Origin: Bacillota bacterium
GTDB lineage: Bacteria > Bacillota > Clostridia > Tissierellales > Sedimentibacteraceae
Direction: 5' to 3'
DNA: 64,000 nucleotides
NCBI GenBank assembly: GCA_023386345.1
Contig: JAEWJT010000004.1
Span: forward strand, 434,001-498,000
Shown here: one piece after another, positions 7,838 through 15,998 of the stretch
How the letters are laid out: each line of letters begins with the position of its first letter
How positions within the stretch are numbered: the stretch's first letter is position 1
The notes under the pieces: generated by a model
The model's database searches: none
What the model was told of the DNA's origin: nothing
Seen by the model: only the letters and a program-made list of their open reading frames with translations
Translations under genes and position numbers: made by a program

Positions 7838-7890
7838 TTGACAAGGAACAAATGTTCTGATATTATAAAAATATACCAAACAAACATTCG
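7838..7890 (+). promoter_or_regulatory. SOS promoter of the yneA-like gene with LexA boxes
   Basis: TTGACA (7838-7843), a 17-base spacer and TATTAT (7861-7866) form a strong promoter. The spacer contains the perfect Gram-positive LexA box GAACAAATGTTC (7846-7857). A weaker copy, CAAACAAACATTCG, follows at 7877-7890, just past the start region. LexA bound in the spacer would exclude RNA polymerase. Confidence 0.85.
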
Positions 7891-7966
7891 AAAAATTTGC
7901 TGTAATAGAAATGGTAAATATATTATATAAAAATATAGCTGGAAGCTATCAGAGAGAGGAAATAGA

Positions 7967-8272
7967 ATGATAATACTAAATAAATACAGAGTAACAAATA
8001 TTAAAAGATTTAGAGTTTTTATGTTTTCATTAGTTCTAATAATAAGCCTTATAATATTTATGATAATATCATCATTTACAAAAGTATATTCAGCAAATGC
8101 ACTTAAATTCGAACGTGTATATGTTGAAAAAGGGGATAGCTTATGGAAAATAGCGTCCCAATTTAACAATAATTTAAGGATAGATGATTTTATATATACA
8201 ATAGAGAAACTAAACAAAATAACCAACAGTGAAATATACCCCGGAGATACACTGTTAATACCTATATACTAA
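7967..8272 (+). CDS. yneA: YneA-like SOS cell-division suppressor (membrane + LysM)
   Basis: A 101-aa protein with a basic N-terminus, one membrane segment (about residues 18-38, FSLVLIISLIIFMIISSF) and a C-terminal LysM domain (YVEKGDSLWKIASQF ... YPGDTLLIPIY). This is the architecture of Bacillus YneA, an SOS-induced division inhibitor encoded divergently from lexA, and the arrangement is the same here. The promoter carries a perfect LexA box. RBS GAGAGG precedes ATG 7967. A generic LysM peptidoglycan-binding protein is the alternative, but position and control favour YneA. Confidence 0.8.
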   Translation: MIILNKYRVTNIKRFRVFMFSLVLIISLIIFMIISSFTKVYSANALKFERVYVEKGDSLWKIASQFNNNLRIDDFIYTIEKLNKITNSEIYPGDTLLIPIY

Positions 8273-8340
8273 TAGTATCTCTAATACTGTTAAATTATAA
8301 AGTAATATTTTGTGATGAATAAAAAAGAATTATAAAAGCG

Positions 8341-8369
8341 TTGACAAGAAATAAATATTCTGTCATTAT
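8341..8369 (+). promoter_or_regulatory. Promoter resembling the yneA SOS promoter, with decayed LexA box
   Basis: TTGACA (8341-8346), 17 bases, CATTAT (8364-8369). The spacer AGAAATAAATATTCTGT aligns base for base with the yneA spacer AGGAACAAATGTTCTGA, differing at only four positions. The half-sites have become AAAT and ATTC, so LexA binding is doubtful. It looks like a duplicated and diverged promoter. Confidence 0.55.
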
Positions 8370-8428
8370 ATGAGAAGGCTAAATAAATATTTTTATCAAA
8401 CAAATTTATATAATATGAGGTAAAATAG

Positions 8429-8776
8429 ATGAAAAACAATTTTTCTGAGATTAAGTTGTTCCAAGTCAAACCTGATAAATTTAATGAATTTGAAGAATTT
8501 ATATCAGGTATTATAGATAAACAAAAACAGCAGTTAGGTTGCATCGACATTAAATATATGAAGAGATTTTATACTATAGATGGAATTGAGATTGGAGATC
8601 CGCCAAGAGAACTTACTAAAATAGTAAAATGTGTAAAATATTTTTCATATTGGGAATTTGATAACAAAGAGAATTATGGAAAAGCAATTGAATGGTTTTT
8701 TGAAAATTATTTAAAAGAAATTCAAAAACTGCTTATTATGCCATTTGACATAAATTGTGGATATTGCGTAAATTAA
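8429..8776 (+). CDS. Hypothetical protein, 115 aa
   Basis: I do not recognise a family. The protein is acidic and aromatic, with predicted beta-alpha-beta pattern: SEIKLFQVKPDKFNEFEEFISGIIDKQKQQLGCIDIKYMKRF resembles the first half of a dimeric alpha/beta-barrel (antibiotic biosynthesis monooxygenase-like) fold, and YFSYWEFDNKENYGKAIEWFFENYL could be the second half. RBS GAGG lies 10 bases before ATG 8429. It follows the yneA-like gene and has its own promoter that looks copied from the yneA SOS promoter. It ends with two cysteines (NCGYCVN). Confidence 0.65.
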   Translation: MKNNFSEIKLFQVKPDKFNEFEEFISGIIDKQKQQLGCIDIKYMKRFYTIDGIEIGDPPRELTKIVKCVKYFSYWEFDNKENYGKAIEWFFENYLKEIQKLLIMPFDINCGYCVN

Positions 8777-8825
8777 TCAATTAACTGCTATGCTAAAATC
8801 AATTTTTATAGTATTACACAATGCG

Positions 8826-8878
8826 TATATATAAGATATGATAACTAAGTATAACTTATCTACCATATCTTATATATA
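8826..8878. terminator. Long AT-rich hairpin between convergent genes
   Basis: TATATATAAGATATG (8826-8840) pairs perfectly with 8864-8878 over 15 bp. It lies between the hypothetical gene and the convergent recombinase gene. T-tracts are poor on both sides, so termination strength is uncertain. Confidence 0.5.
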
Positions 8879-8920
8879 AAATAAAAATTGAAATCTGTTT
8901 AAAGACTATCCTTATAATTT

Positions 8921-9913
8921 TTACTTACTATCATCATTTTTGATATCATCCATATATGTACTAAGAGGGTTGCTCTTAATTGCTTGCTTTAATCTTTCAT
9001 CGTTGATATGAGTGTATATTTGTGTTGTAGCAACACTTTCATGACCCAATATATCTTGAAGTGCTACGATGTCAACATTTCCATATTGATACATTAGGGT
9101 AGCAGCAGTATGTCTAAGCTTGTGCGGTGAAAATTTATTGTCACCAAGACCTGCAGCAACCAAGTATTTTTCAACAAGATGCTGTATAGCCCTTTGAGAT
9201 ATTCTTGTTCTGCGATTACTCAAAAACATAGCTTGCTCATGTCCTGCAATTGGAATATCTCTAACATCAAGATATTCTTCTATAGATTTTATACATGCAG
9301 AATTTAAGTAAATTGTACGTTCTTTGTTACCTTTACCTATAACGGTAAGTGTTTCATTCTTATAATTATTTAGATCAATACTGACGATTTCAGATAATCG
9401 AACACCACAATTTAAAAAAATCATTATTATAGCAAAATTTCTAAACTTATGTTGTCCATCAATAGCTTCTAATAAAGCTTTTGATTGTTCAAGGGACAAA
9501 TATATAGGTAATCTTTTGCTAGGTCTAGGAGCTTCAAGTCTATCGGCTGGATTTTCACTTATAATATTCATTATATTATAAAGATACCTGTAAAAAGATT
9601 TTAAACATGCTACTTTCCGAGCCTTTGTTCGATTAGAGTTATCTCTTTCCTTATCAATAAACGAAATAAAAGCGTGCAAATCGAATAAATTAACTTTTTT
9701 AATAATATCTAAGTTAATTAAAAATATATCTATTTCTTCAAAAATAGAATTTGATGGCACAAGCTTATATCTAAGGCATAAATATCTATGAAATGTCCTT
9801 AAATCTAAAAAATACTCATGAACAGTTTTGGGCGATTTACCTTTAATTGAAATAAGATATTCTAAAAAATCACACATAGGGGAGGGTGCTAATTCATAAT
9901 AATTGTATTCCAT
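8921..9913 (-). CDS. Xer-type tyrosine recombinase
   Basis: A 330-aa integrase-family recombinase with an N-terminal SAM-like core-binding domain (to about residue 115) and a C-terminal catalytic domain. All catalytic residues are visible: Arg172 (NCGVRLSE), Lys194 (GKGNKER), His264 and Arg267 (HKLRH), His291 (GHES) and the nucleophile Tyr300 (IYTHIND). Length and lack of extra domains fit a housekeeping XerC/XerD/XerA enzyme for chromosome dimer resolution; a gene of this kind often lies near lexA in Clostridia. No attachment site or mobile gene is adjacent. RBS GGAG precedes ATG. Confidence 0.87.
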   Translation of the reverse strand: MEYNYYELAPSPMCDFLEYLISIKGKSPKTVHEYFLDLRTFHRYLCLRYKLVPSNSIFEEIDIFLINLDIIKKVNLFDLHAFISFIDKERDNSNRTKARKVACLKSFYRYLYNIMNIISENPADRLEAPRPSKRLPIYLSLEQSKALLEAIDGQHKFRNFAIIMIFLNCGVRLSEIVSIDLNNYKNETLTVIGKGNKERTIYLNSACIKSIEEYLDVRDIPIAGHEQAMFLSNRRTRISQRAIQHLVEKYLVAAGLGDNKFSPHKLRHTAATLMYQYGNVDIVALQDILGHESVATTQIYTHINDERLKQAIKSNPLSTYMDDIKNDDSK

Positions 9914-10262
9914 AATAATTCTCCTAAATATTTATATTTTTTAATATATGATTTCTAATATTAAATAAAAATTATTTTCTATAAACAAGAATAAATTTTA
10001 TTAATAATAAATGCAAAGCATAAAAAGCTTATAAATTAAAATTATAGAAAAAAGCTTTTAATTTATCATTAACTTGAATATATTAAAGCTAAATAGATAT
10101 ACAAAGGCTAGAAAACTAAAGTTATTAGTGTAAAATGATTTCAAGGGAAATAAATCAATTTTAAACAACTATAGATTAATTTTGATATAAATAGTCACGA
10201 AAACAATTTAAATGTGTCAAAAGTCAAATTTAAGCCTCGTATTTTCGATTTTCTATACCATA

Positions 10263-10292
10263 TTTGTCACAAAATTATTATTTTGTGACAAA
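10263..10292. repeat. Perfect 13-bp inverted repeat
   Basis: TTTGTCACAAAAT (10263-10275) and ATTTTGTGACAAA (10280-10292) are perfect inverted copies with a 4-base spacer. The TTGTGACAA core looks like a protein-binding half-site, but no promoter is obvious nearby. It lies in the 554-base region 9914-10467, which holds no gene: the rest is AT-rich, with the recombinase upstream region on the left and the purB 3' end on the right. Confidence 0.6.
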
Positions 10293-10307
10293 ATATATAT
10301 TTCCAAA

Positions 10308-10355
10308 AATATCTCATAAATAAACATAGATGGATGTCAAACTTTATGAGATATT
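10308..10355. repeat. Second 13-bp inverted repeat with 22-base spacer
   Basis: AATATCTCATAAA (10308-10320) is complementary to TTTATGAGATATT (10343-10355). It begins 15 bases after the previous repeat. Neither is followed by a T-run, so they are not ordinary terminators of purB. Confidence 0.55.
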
Positions 10356-10467
10356 CCAATTATACAATTAAAAGTTAAGTTTGTCCATAAAAATTTTACA
10401 TAAATCAAATTTAGTTGTTTGAACTTAAATTTGCTAGATCTAATTATAAAATCATTTATCAACTGCT

Positions 10468-11901
10468 TTAAACATTTAATTCAATTTCAATTCCTAATTC
10501 AGATTTATTTTGTTCTAATAAATTTTTTATAACTTCTTCGTAGAAATCTACAACTTGTTCAGACGCTCTGCCTATAAAGTTTTTAGGATTGACGATTAAA
10601 TTTATTTCCTCTTGCGATAAATTTATAAGCTTACTATTAGACATTCTTTCTAGCAAGTCATTTGGATTGCCGAATTTTTTAACTTGCTCCCCTGCTTGCA
10701 TTGACAAAGTTCTTATCTCCTCATGAAGCTCTTGTCTATCCCCTCCTCTTTTTACACATTCCATAATAATATTTTCAGTAGCCATAAATGGCAATTCTTC
10801 TTTTATATGTTTTTCTATAACTTTTTCATTTACTACCATACCATTAAAGATATTTATCGCAATACCCAATATTGCATCACATGCCAAAAATCCCTGTGGT
10901 ATACTTAATCTCCTATTTGCAGAATCATCAAGTGTTCTTTCTAACCATTGAGTTGCAGCTGTATTTTCCATATTTGCAGTATTTGAAATTATAAATCTTG
11001 ACAATGAAGCTATTCTCTCACTTCTCATAGGATTTCTCTTATATGCCATAGCAGATGAACCTATTTGACTTTTCTCAAATGGCTCCTCTATTTCCTTTAA
11101 GCTTTGAAGTATTCTGATATCATTTGTTGCCTTGTGTAAGCTTTGTGCTATTCCAGACAATACATTCGCAACTATTGTATCAAGCTTTCTTGAATATGTT
11201 TGTCCTGTCAAATGGAACGAACTTTCAAACCCCATTTTTTCAGCTATCATTTTATCTAGTTTTTTTACCTTTTCATTATCATTTTCAAATAAGCTCATAA
11301 AGCTAGCTTGCGTTCCGGTTGTTCCCTTAGCTCCTCTAAGCTTTAATTTGCTAATACAAAATTCTAATTGTTCATAATCCATATATAAGTCTTGTAACCA
11401 AAGACTTGCTCTCTTACCTACTGTAGTTAATTGAGCAGGTTGAAAATGAGTAAATCCAAGTGCTGGAATATCTTTATATTTTAAGCAAAATTGTGATAAT
11501 ACATTTATTAGATTTAATAATTTGTTTTTAATTATCAATAATGCTTCTCTCATTACAATTATATCTGTATTATCACCTACATACATACTTGTTGCTCCTA
11601 AGTGAATTATAGGCATAGCCTTAGGGCAAACTGTTCCAAACGTGTGAATATGTGCCATAACATCATGTCTGAATTCTTTTTCTTTTTGTGCAGCAAGCAC
11701 ATAATCTATATTATGTAAACTTTCTTTCATTTCATTAATTTGTTCATCAGTTATATTTAAGCCTAATTCCTTTTCTACCTCTGCTAAGGCAATCCATAGC
11801 CTTCTCCATGTTGTAAATTTCTTATTATCAGAAAAGACATAGGTCATTTCTTTGCTTGCATATCTCGTTATCAATGGATTTTCGTAAATATCTTTACTCA
11901 T
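10468..11901 (-). CDS. purB: Adenylosuccinate lyase
   Basis: PurB (477 aa) cleaves SAICAR to AICAR and adenylosuccinate to AMP in purine synthesis. The fumarase/aspartase superfamily signature is GSSAMAYKRNP (usual form SSAMPYKRNP) near residue 280; the Pro-to-Ala change is mild. HLGATSMYVGDN and GFTHFQPAQLTTVGKR are the other two conserved active-site blocks. RBS AGGAG lies before ATG 11901. It is a single gene here, not in a pur operon; I see no PurR box or purine riboswitch in the 130 bases upstream. Confidence 0.95.
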   Translation of the reverse strand: MSKDIYENPLITRYASKEMTYVFSDNKKFTTWRRLWIALAEVEKELGLNITDEQINEMKESLHNIDYVLAAQKEKEFRHDVMAHIHTFGTVCPKAMPIIHLGATSMYVGDNTDIIVMREALLIIKNKLLNLINVLSQFCLKYKDIPALGFTHFQPAQLTTVGKRASLWLQDLYMDYEQLEFCISKLKLRGAKGTTGTQASFMSLFENDNEKVKKLDKMIAEKMGFESSFHLTGQTYSRKLDTIVANVLSGIAQSLHKATNDIRILQSLKEIEEPFEKSQIGSSAMAYKRNPMRSERIASLSRFIISNTANMENTAATQWLERTLDDSANRRLSIPQGFLACDAILGIAINIFNGMVVNEKVIEKHIKEELPFMATENIIMECVKRGGDRQELHEEIRTLSMQAGEQVKKFGNPNDLLERMSNSKLINLSQEEINLIVNPKNFIGRASEQVVDFYEEVIKNLLEQNKSELGIEIELNV

Positions 11902-12032
11902 TATATAATTTCTCCTGTGTATTTATATTATTTTTGTTAATTATATCAATTTAAATCTGTTAAAAGTTTAGCATTTAAAAATCTACTATTTTTAAAATTA
12001 TTTTATAAAAGGCATATACTCTACTGTTCGAG

Positions 12033-12464
12033 TCATTTATTACATATTTTTTTATAAAAATAAAGAATAATATTAGCAGGAAACATGTGCTGTTTAAATA
12101 GGATAATCATTGCTAATGTGCCTTGAATTAACCCAATAATAAAGTATATTATATGTAGAGCTACAACTGATTCAAGCATGATACATTGGACAACAATCCA
12201 AATCACAAGTGCCCAACCAAATACACTGCTAACATATCCATGAAACCATGGTTTATAATAGATTACTAAAGCACTTATAATATTCCCTAGACCAATCACT
12301 GTAAATAAAATTATGCCTGGTATAAGAAAACTGGTGAAAGGTGAATTTTTCAAAGTTATTCCAAAAGGACTATGAGGGTTTAAAATAGCCATCATTCCCC
12401 CACCCATAGCTCCTAATCCTACAAATATGTGTAAAATGAACAATATACGGTATACAATTTTCAT
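12033..12464 (-). CDS. Small four-helix membrane protein
   Basis: 143 aa with four hydrophobic segments at about residues 5-27, 45-68, 75-97 and 101-123 and a basic C-terminus (YFYKKICNK). The first segment has LHIFVGLGAMGGGMMAIL, with a His and glycine-rich stretch. I do not recognise the family; it resembles short uncharacterised integral membrane proteins of Firmicutes. RBS GGAGG is well placed before ATG 12464. It precedes purB in the same direction with a gap of 131 bases, so they could be co-transcribed. Confidence 0.7.
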   Translation of the reverse strand: MKIVYRILFILHIFVGLGAMGGGMMAILNPHSPFGITLKNSPFTSFLIPGIILFTVIGLGNIISALVIYYKPWFHGYVSSVFGWALVIWIVVQCIMLESVVALHIIYFIIGLIQGTLAMIILFKQHMFPANIILYFYKKICNK

Positions 12465-12691
12465 ATAATTTTTCCTCCAAACTAATTTAGTAGCGACACA
12501 ATGTTGCTTATTTGTTATAGATGAAATATGTATGGTACTAATTTTCGATTAAAAACTTACTAGGATTTTTTAATAAAATCTATAAATCTAAGCTTTTTAC
12601 GAAAAGCTTTAAAAATTTTTATCAAATATTAATATAAGTGTCAATATAAAATATATAATATTTCAATGCAATTGTAAAGTCTTTTTATAAA

Positions 12692-12730
12692 AAAATAAAA
12701 ATAACAAGCCCAATCAAAACTTGTTATTTT
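12692..12730 (-). terminator. Terminator of the SLH protein gene
   Basis: AAAATAACAAG (12698-12708) pairs with CTTGTTATTTT (12720-12730); read on the minus strand the stem is followed by a T-rich tract. The remaining bases of 12465-12822 are AT-rich with no gene seen; they include the promoter region of the small membrane protein. Confidence 0.75.
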
Positions 12731-12822
12731 TTAAATATTTAAATTATGAATTTTACTAAGATTATATATAATACATAACTTATATAATTCTACTAACTAA
12801 GTCCTCATGACTTTAAATTACA

Positions 12823-14334
12823 TTATTTCATATTTTCATATGCACGAACTGTCATCAAAACAGCAGCTTCTCTTGTTGCCATTCCAAAGCCTTTTGCTTC
12901 TTGTGCTGTCGTTGTTGCTTTTGGCATAAATTCACCTTGATTATTACCTTTAATTATACCAATTTTAGCCATGTATTTTGTTGCTTCAACTGCATAATTT
13001 TCAATATTATTTTGATCAGGAAAATCCTTTACTCCTACTATGCTAAAATCTCCATCTGGCGTAATAGCTTTAAGTGCGCGGAATAGCATAGCTGCACATT
13101 GCTCACGACTTATAAGCTTTTTAGGTGTAAAAGTCGTTGCTGAAGTTCCTGTCGTTATACCAAGTTTAAATGCCTTTAAAATCTGTGAATTTGCAGTATC
13201 AGTAAATGGATTTGCAGCAGCTTCAGCTATTTTCCCTGTAGTTTTTTCATATAGTAACACAGCTAATTCAGCGAATTCTTCACGTGTAATAGGCTTTGTC
13301 ATATCAGCACCTTTCAGTATATCAGGAATTAGTCCGAGCTCACTTGCTTTATTAATTTCTGGAACTGCCCAAGAACTTGCATTGCTATACTTTTCAACAC
13401 CAATTGAAAATTCATTTGAAAAGGCAGAACGTACAAATGTATCAGTTGATGTTTCAGCTTCAAAAAGAATTCTAAAATGGTACGTATTTGCCTCTATAAC
13501 TACCTCTTTTACAAATTCCTTTTCTACAGGATCAAAATCATCAGTAGCAGATAAAAGGCTTGAAGGGGCTATTGGAAGTTCGCTTATTCCATTAGTCTCA
13601 GAATACCATTTTCCATTTCCTATTTTAAAATCTATCTTATGATAAACCGGCAATGATTTATTAGCTTCTTTAATGCTGTCAGGTATAATCCAGTTAAGTG
13701 AAAAGTATGGTTTTCCATTGCTATCTTTTTTAACTGAAACTTTTAAATTTTGCGGTGCATCAAGCTTTGTAACTGTAGTGTTCGAAGCATTTTTACCTAG
13801 AGAAACCACCTCTGTATAAGGAGATGATATATATTTTGCCTCTCCATCTTCGCCTTTATATTCAAATAAAAAACGCATACGGAAATAATAAGTGCTATTT
13901 TTAAAATCAAAAACAGCATTTGTATCATCCTTAGGATATAGATGCCACGCTACAAGAAATGTTTCGCTTGTATTATTATCATCAGATAAACTATTGCCTT
14001 GATATCCGAAAAATACACCAAATGGTTCAAAATAATCATCGGTATAACAAGGATTGCCAGGTGCTTTATTATCAAAATTCCATGCTCCGTTATCTTGCTT
14101 CCAATCTATAGCATATACTATAGAGTCACCGCCATCACTATTTTCTATCAAATTTAATATGCTTTGTGGTACCTTCCAACGCAGATTAATTTGTTGCTCA
14201 CCAATTCTAACAGTGAAGTTTTGTGGACTTTCTATAGATAATGGGATACTATTTTCAGCAAATATTAGACAATTTGATAATAAACCCGTCATCATAACCA
14301 AAATCAAAATTATTGTAAAGATTTTTTGTTTCAT
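12823..14334 (-). CDS. Cell-surface protein with Fn3-like repeats and three SLH domains
   Basis: A 503-aa exported protein. The Sec signal MKQKIFTIILILVMMTGLLS is followed by two related beta-sandwich repeats of fibronectin III type (about residues 33-185, starting ESPQNFTV, and 195-315, starting DAPQNLKV). The C-terminus has three S-layer homology units (from AVPEINKASELGLIPD, PFTDTANSQILKAFKLGI and DFPDQNNIENYAVEATKYM). SLH domains bind pyruvylated secondary wall polymer and hold proteins in the S-layer. I start at 14334, with RBS GGAGG; the frame runs 21 codons further upstream without an RBS. A lipoprotein gene lies just upstream in the same direction. Confidence 0.87.
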   Translation of the reverse strand: MKQKIFTIILILVMMTGLLSNCLIFAENSIPLSIESPQNFTVRIGEQQINLRWKVPQSILNLIENSDGGDSIVYAIDWKQDNGAWNFDNKAPGNPCYTDDYFEPFGVFFGYQGNSLSDDNNTSETFLVAWHLYPKDDTNAVFDFKNSTYYFRMRFLFEYKGEDGEAKYISSPYTEVVSLGKNASNTTVTKLDAPQNLKVSVKKDSNGKPYFSLNWIIPDSIKEANKSLPVYHKIDFKIGNGKWYSETNGISELPIAPSSLLSATDDFDPVEKEFVKEVVIEANTYHFRILFEAETSTDTFVRSAFSNEFSIGVEKYSNASSWAVPEINKASELGLIPDILKGADMTKPITREEFAELAVLLYEKTTGKIAEAAANPFTDTANSQILKAFKLGITTGTSATTFTPKKLISREQCAAMLFRALKAITPDGDFSIVGVKDFPDQNNIENYAVEATKYMAKIGIIKGNNQGEFMPKATTTAQEAKGFGMATREAAVLMTVRAYENMK

Positions 14335-14444
14335 TTTCTCCTCCAATTTATATTTATTATATAAGCTAATACGTTGATTAAACGTGCTTTTAAACATTTA
14401 TATAAATTTCAATTGAAATTTATATTTAAAATCATTCTTTTTTA

Positions 14445-15839
14445 TTAATTCTTGATTGTAAGTGGAGCTAACTCTATATCATATTCTCCATCTCCATTAA
14501 TATCGTAATTTAATGAGCCATTTTCAGTTTGGTTTACAGTTATTGTATTTTTACCATCACCATTTTTATCATAGCTTACGCTTCCGTCAGAATTGTCTGT
14601 TATCTTTTTATCACGTGACATTTTATCACGGTACTTTTCTGCAAGATCTACAAGCTCTACAGAATCTAAGTCCTTAGGATTATTTTTTTCATGGCCAATG
14701 ATAATTCCATCATATACTAATGGTCCAAGATTATTAAAATCTACCAACACAAGCTCTGCATAAGGTCCATTAGTAACAACAGAAAACATAACCGATTGTT
14801 CTTGTGCATCTCCTGTGACTCCAAATAAACCAGCTATATCAACTATATCTGCACCTCCATTATCTGTTTTTACATGATCCCATTTAAAGTGTAATATACC
14901 TATACCCATATAATTTTCAGGCACAAGACCAACTAAAGGAAGTCCACCGTCTGCTGTATCGTAAATCTTTAAAACAGGATAAAGTCTAAAGCTTTCATTT
15001 TCTGCATTTCCAATAAAATTTGAACTAAAATTTTGATCTTCAATTGAAATATCTACTCCAATTTTTAAACAAGCATCACCTTTATAAGCTCCATACATCG
15101 CCCAAGAATCTTTACGCTCTGTATTTTCCAACGACAATTGTAAATTAGTAGAAAAATTTACTTCTCCGCCCTCTTCTCCAGGTATGTTCATTATAACTTC
15201 GTCATCGACTTTCAATACCCAATCTAAACCGGATTCTAGCATCATGTCACCCATTTTATTAATTTCCTCTTGAGTGACCGTTTTTATACCATATCCTGAA
15301 AATGATTGTACTGTAGCAATTAATCCATTTACTCCTTTGATGATAATTCGCTGCGTTGGTACAACATTATACCCATTGCCATCTTCATTATATTTTACTA
15401 TAACAGTATTATTAGGAATTTCTTTACTTGTTGTGTAACAAATACTTGCGGGCATTTTTAATTTTACACTATCATCAGAACCTTTTTCCGAAAGATAAAA
15501 ACCATAAGAAAAAAATTCTTGATTTTTATTAGGAATTTTATTTATAGGAGAAACATTGAAAGTCATATCTTTTTCTATTGAATTTTCTGTAAAAACAATA
15601 TCAAAACGCTCCTCGTTATTTGAGATAGATATAAACCCTCCAGTAGATGGAATGTTGTATTGTGTAGTCTTTGATTTGTCATATAAAATTTTTTCTGTAG
15701 TGTTTGTTTGTGCGGTGTTTGGCTCATTTTTTAGTCCAATGTCAGGTACTCCCTGATTATTTGCTTGCTTAGTAGTACATCCAATGAAAAAAAACATAAA
15801 TAAACAAACAATAGAAAATAAAAGTAATAGCTTTTTCAT
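14445..15839 (-). CDS. Large lipoprotein with calcium-binding-like C-terminal repeats
   Basis: 464 aa with a lipoprotein signal (lipobox FFIGC, Cys21). The mature part begins with an Asn/Thr-rich linker and shows a mainly beta sequence with no family I can name. The C-terminus carries two D-x-N-G-D-G motifs, SYDKNGDGKNTI and NYDINGDGEYDI, of the kind found in dockerin/thrombospondin type-3 calcium loops. It is transcribed toward the SLH protein, 110 bases away; both are predicted surface proteins and may be co-expressed. RBS AAAGGAAA precedes ATG 15839. Confidence 0.72.
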   Translation of the reverse strand: MKKLLLLFSIVCLFMFFFIGCTTKQANNQGVPDIGLKNEPNTAQTNTTEKILYDKSKTTQYNIPSTGGFISISNNEERFDIVFTENSIEKDMTFNVSPINKIPNKNQEFFSYGFYLSEKGSDDSVKLKMPASICYTTSKEIPNNTVIVKYNEDGNGYNVVPTQRIIIKGVNGLIATVQSFSGYGIKTVTQEEINKMGDMMLESGLDWVLKVDDEVIMNIPGEEGGEVNFSTNLQLSLENTERKDSWAMYGAYKGDACLKIGVDISIEDQNFSSNFIGNAENESFRLYPVLKIYDTADGGLPLVGLVPENYMGIGILHFKWDHVKTDNGGADIVDIAGLFGVTGDAQEQSVMFSVVTNGPYAELVLVDFNNLGPLVYDGIIIGHEKNNPKDLDSVELVDLAEKYRDKMSRDKKITDNSDGSVSYDKNGDGKNTITVNQTENGSLNYDINGDGEYDIELAPLTIKN

Positions 15840-15936
15840 AGTTTAGTTTCCTTTCTATTTTTAACATTTTAATTATATTTAAATAGTGGAAATTAATAAA
15901 TAAAATTAATGCTCAATTAAATTAAATTATTGCTAT

Positions 15937-15975
15937 AAAAAAACTTCCAATAATCATAAATGATATTGGAAGTTT
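15937..15975 (-). terminator. Terminator of the AraC-type regulator
   Basis: AAACTTCCAAT (15941-15951) and ATTGGAAGTTT (15965-15975) form an 11-bp stem; on the minus strand it is followed by a run of seven T. Confidence 0.85.
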
Positions 15976-15998
15976 AAAGATAATTATTTTTAAAATAA

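Noticed and set aside
8921..9913. Recombinase as a sign of an integrative element
   Set aside because: Housekeeping Xer-like length and motifs; no att repeats, no excisionase or other mobile genes beside it.
11902..12032. Purine riboswitch or PurR box before purB
   Set aside because: None of the conserved riboswitch core elements or a CGAA/TTCG pair are present.
13040..13642. 200-codon plus-strand ORF opposite the SLH protein gene
   Set aside because: No RBS and no family features; it is antisense to a gene with clear SLH domains.
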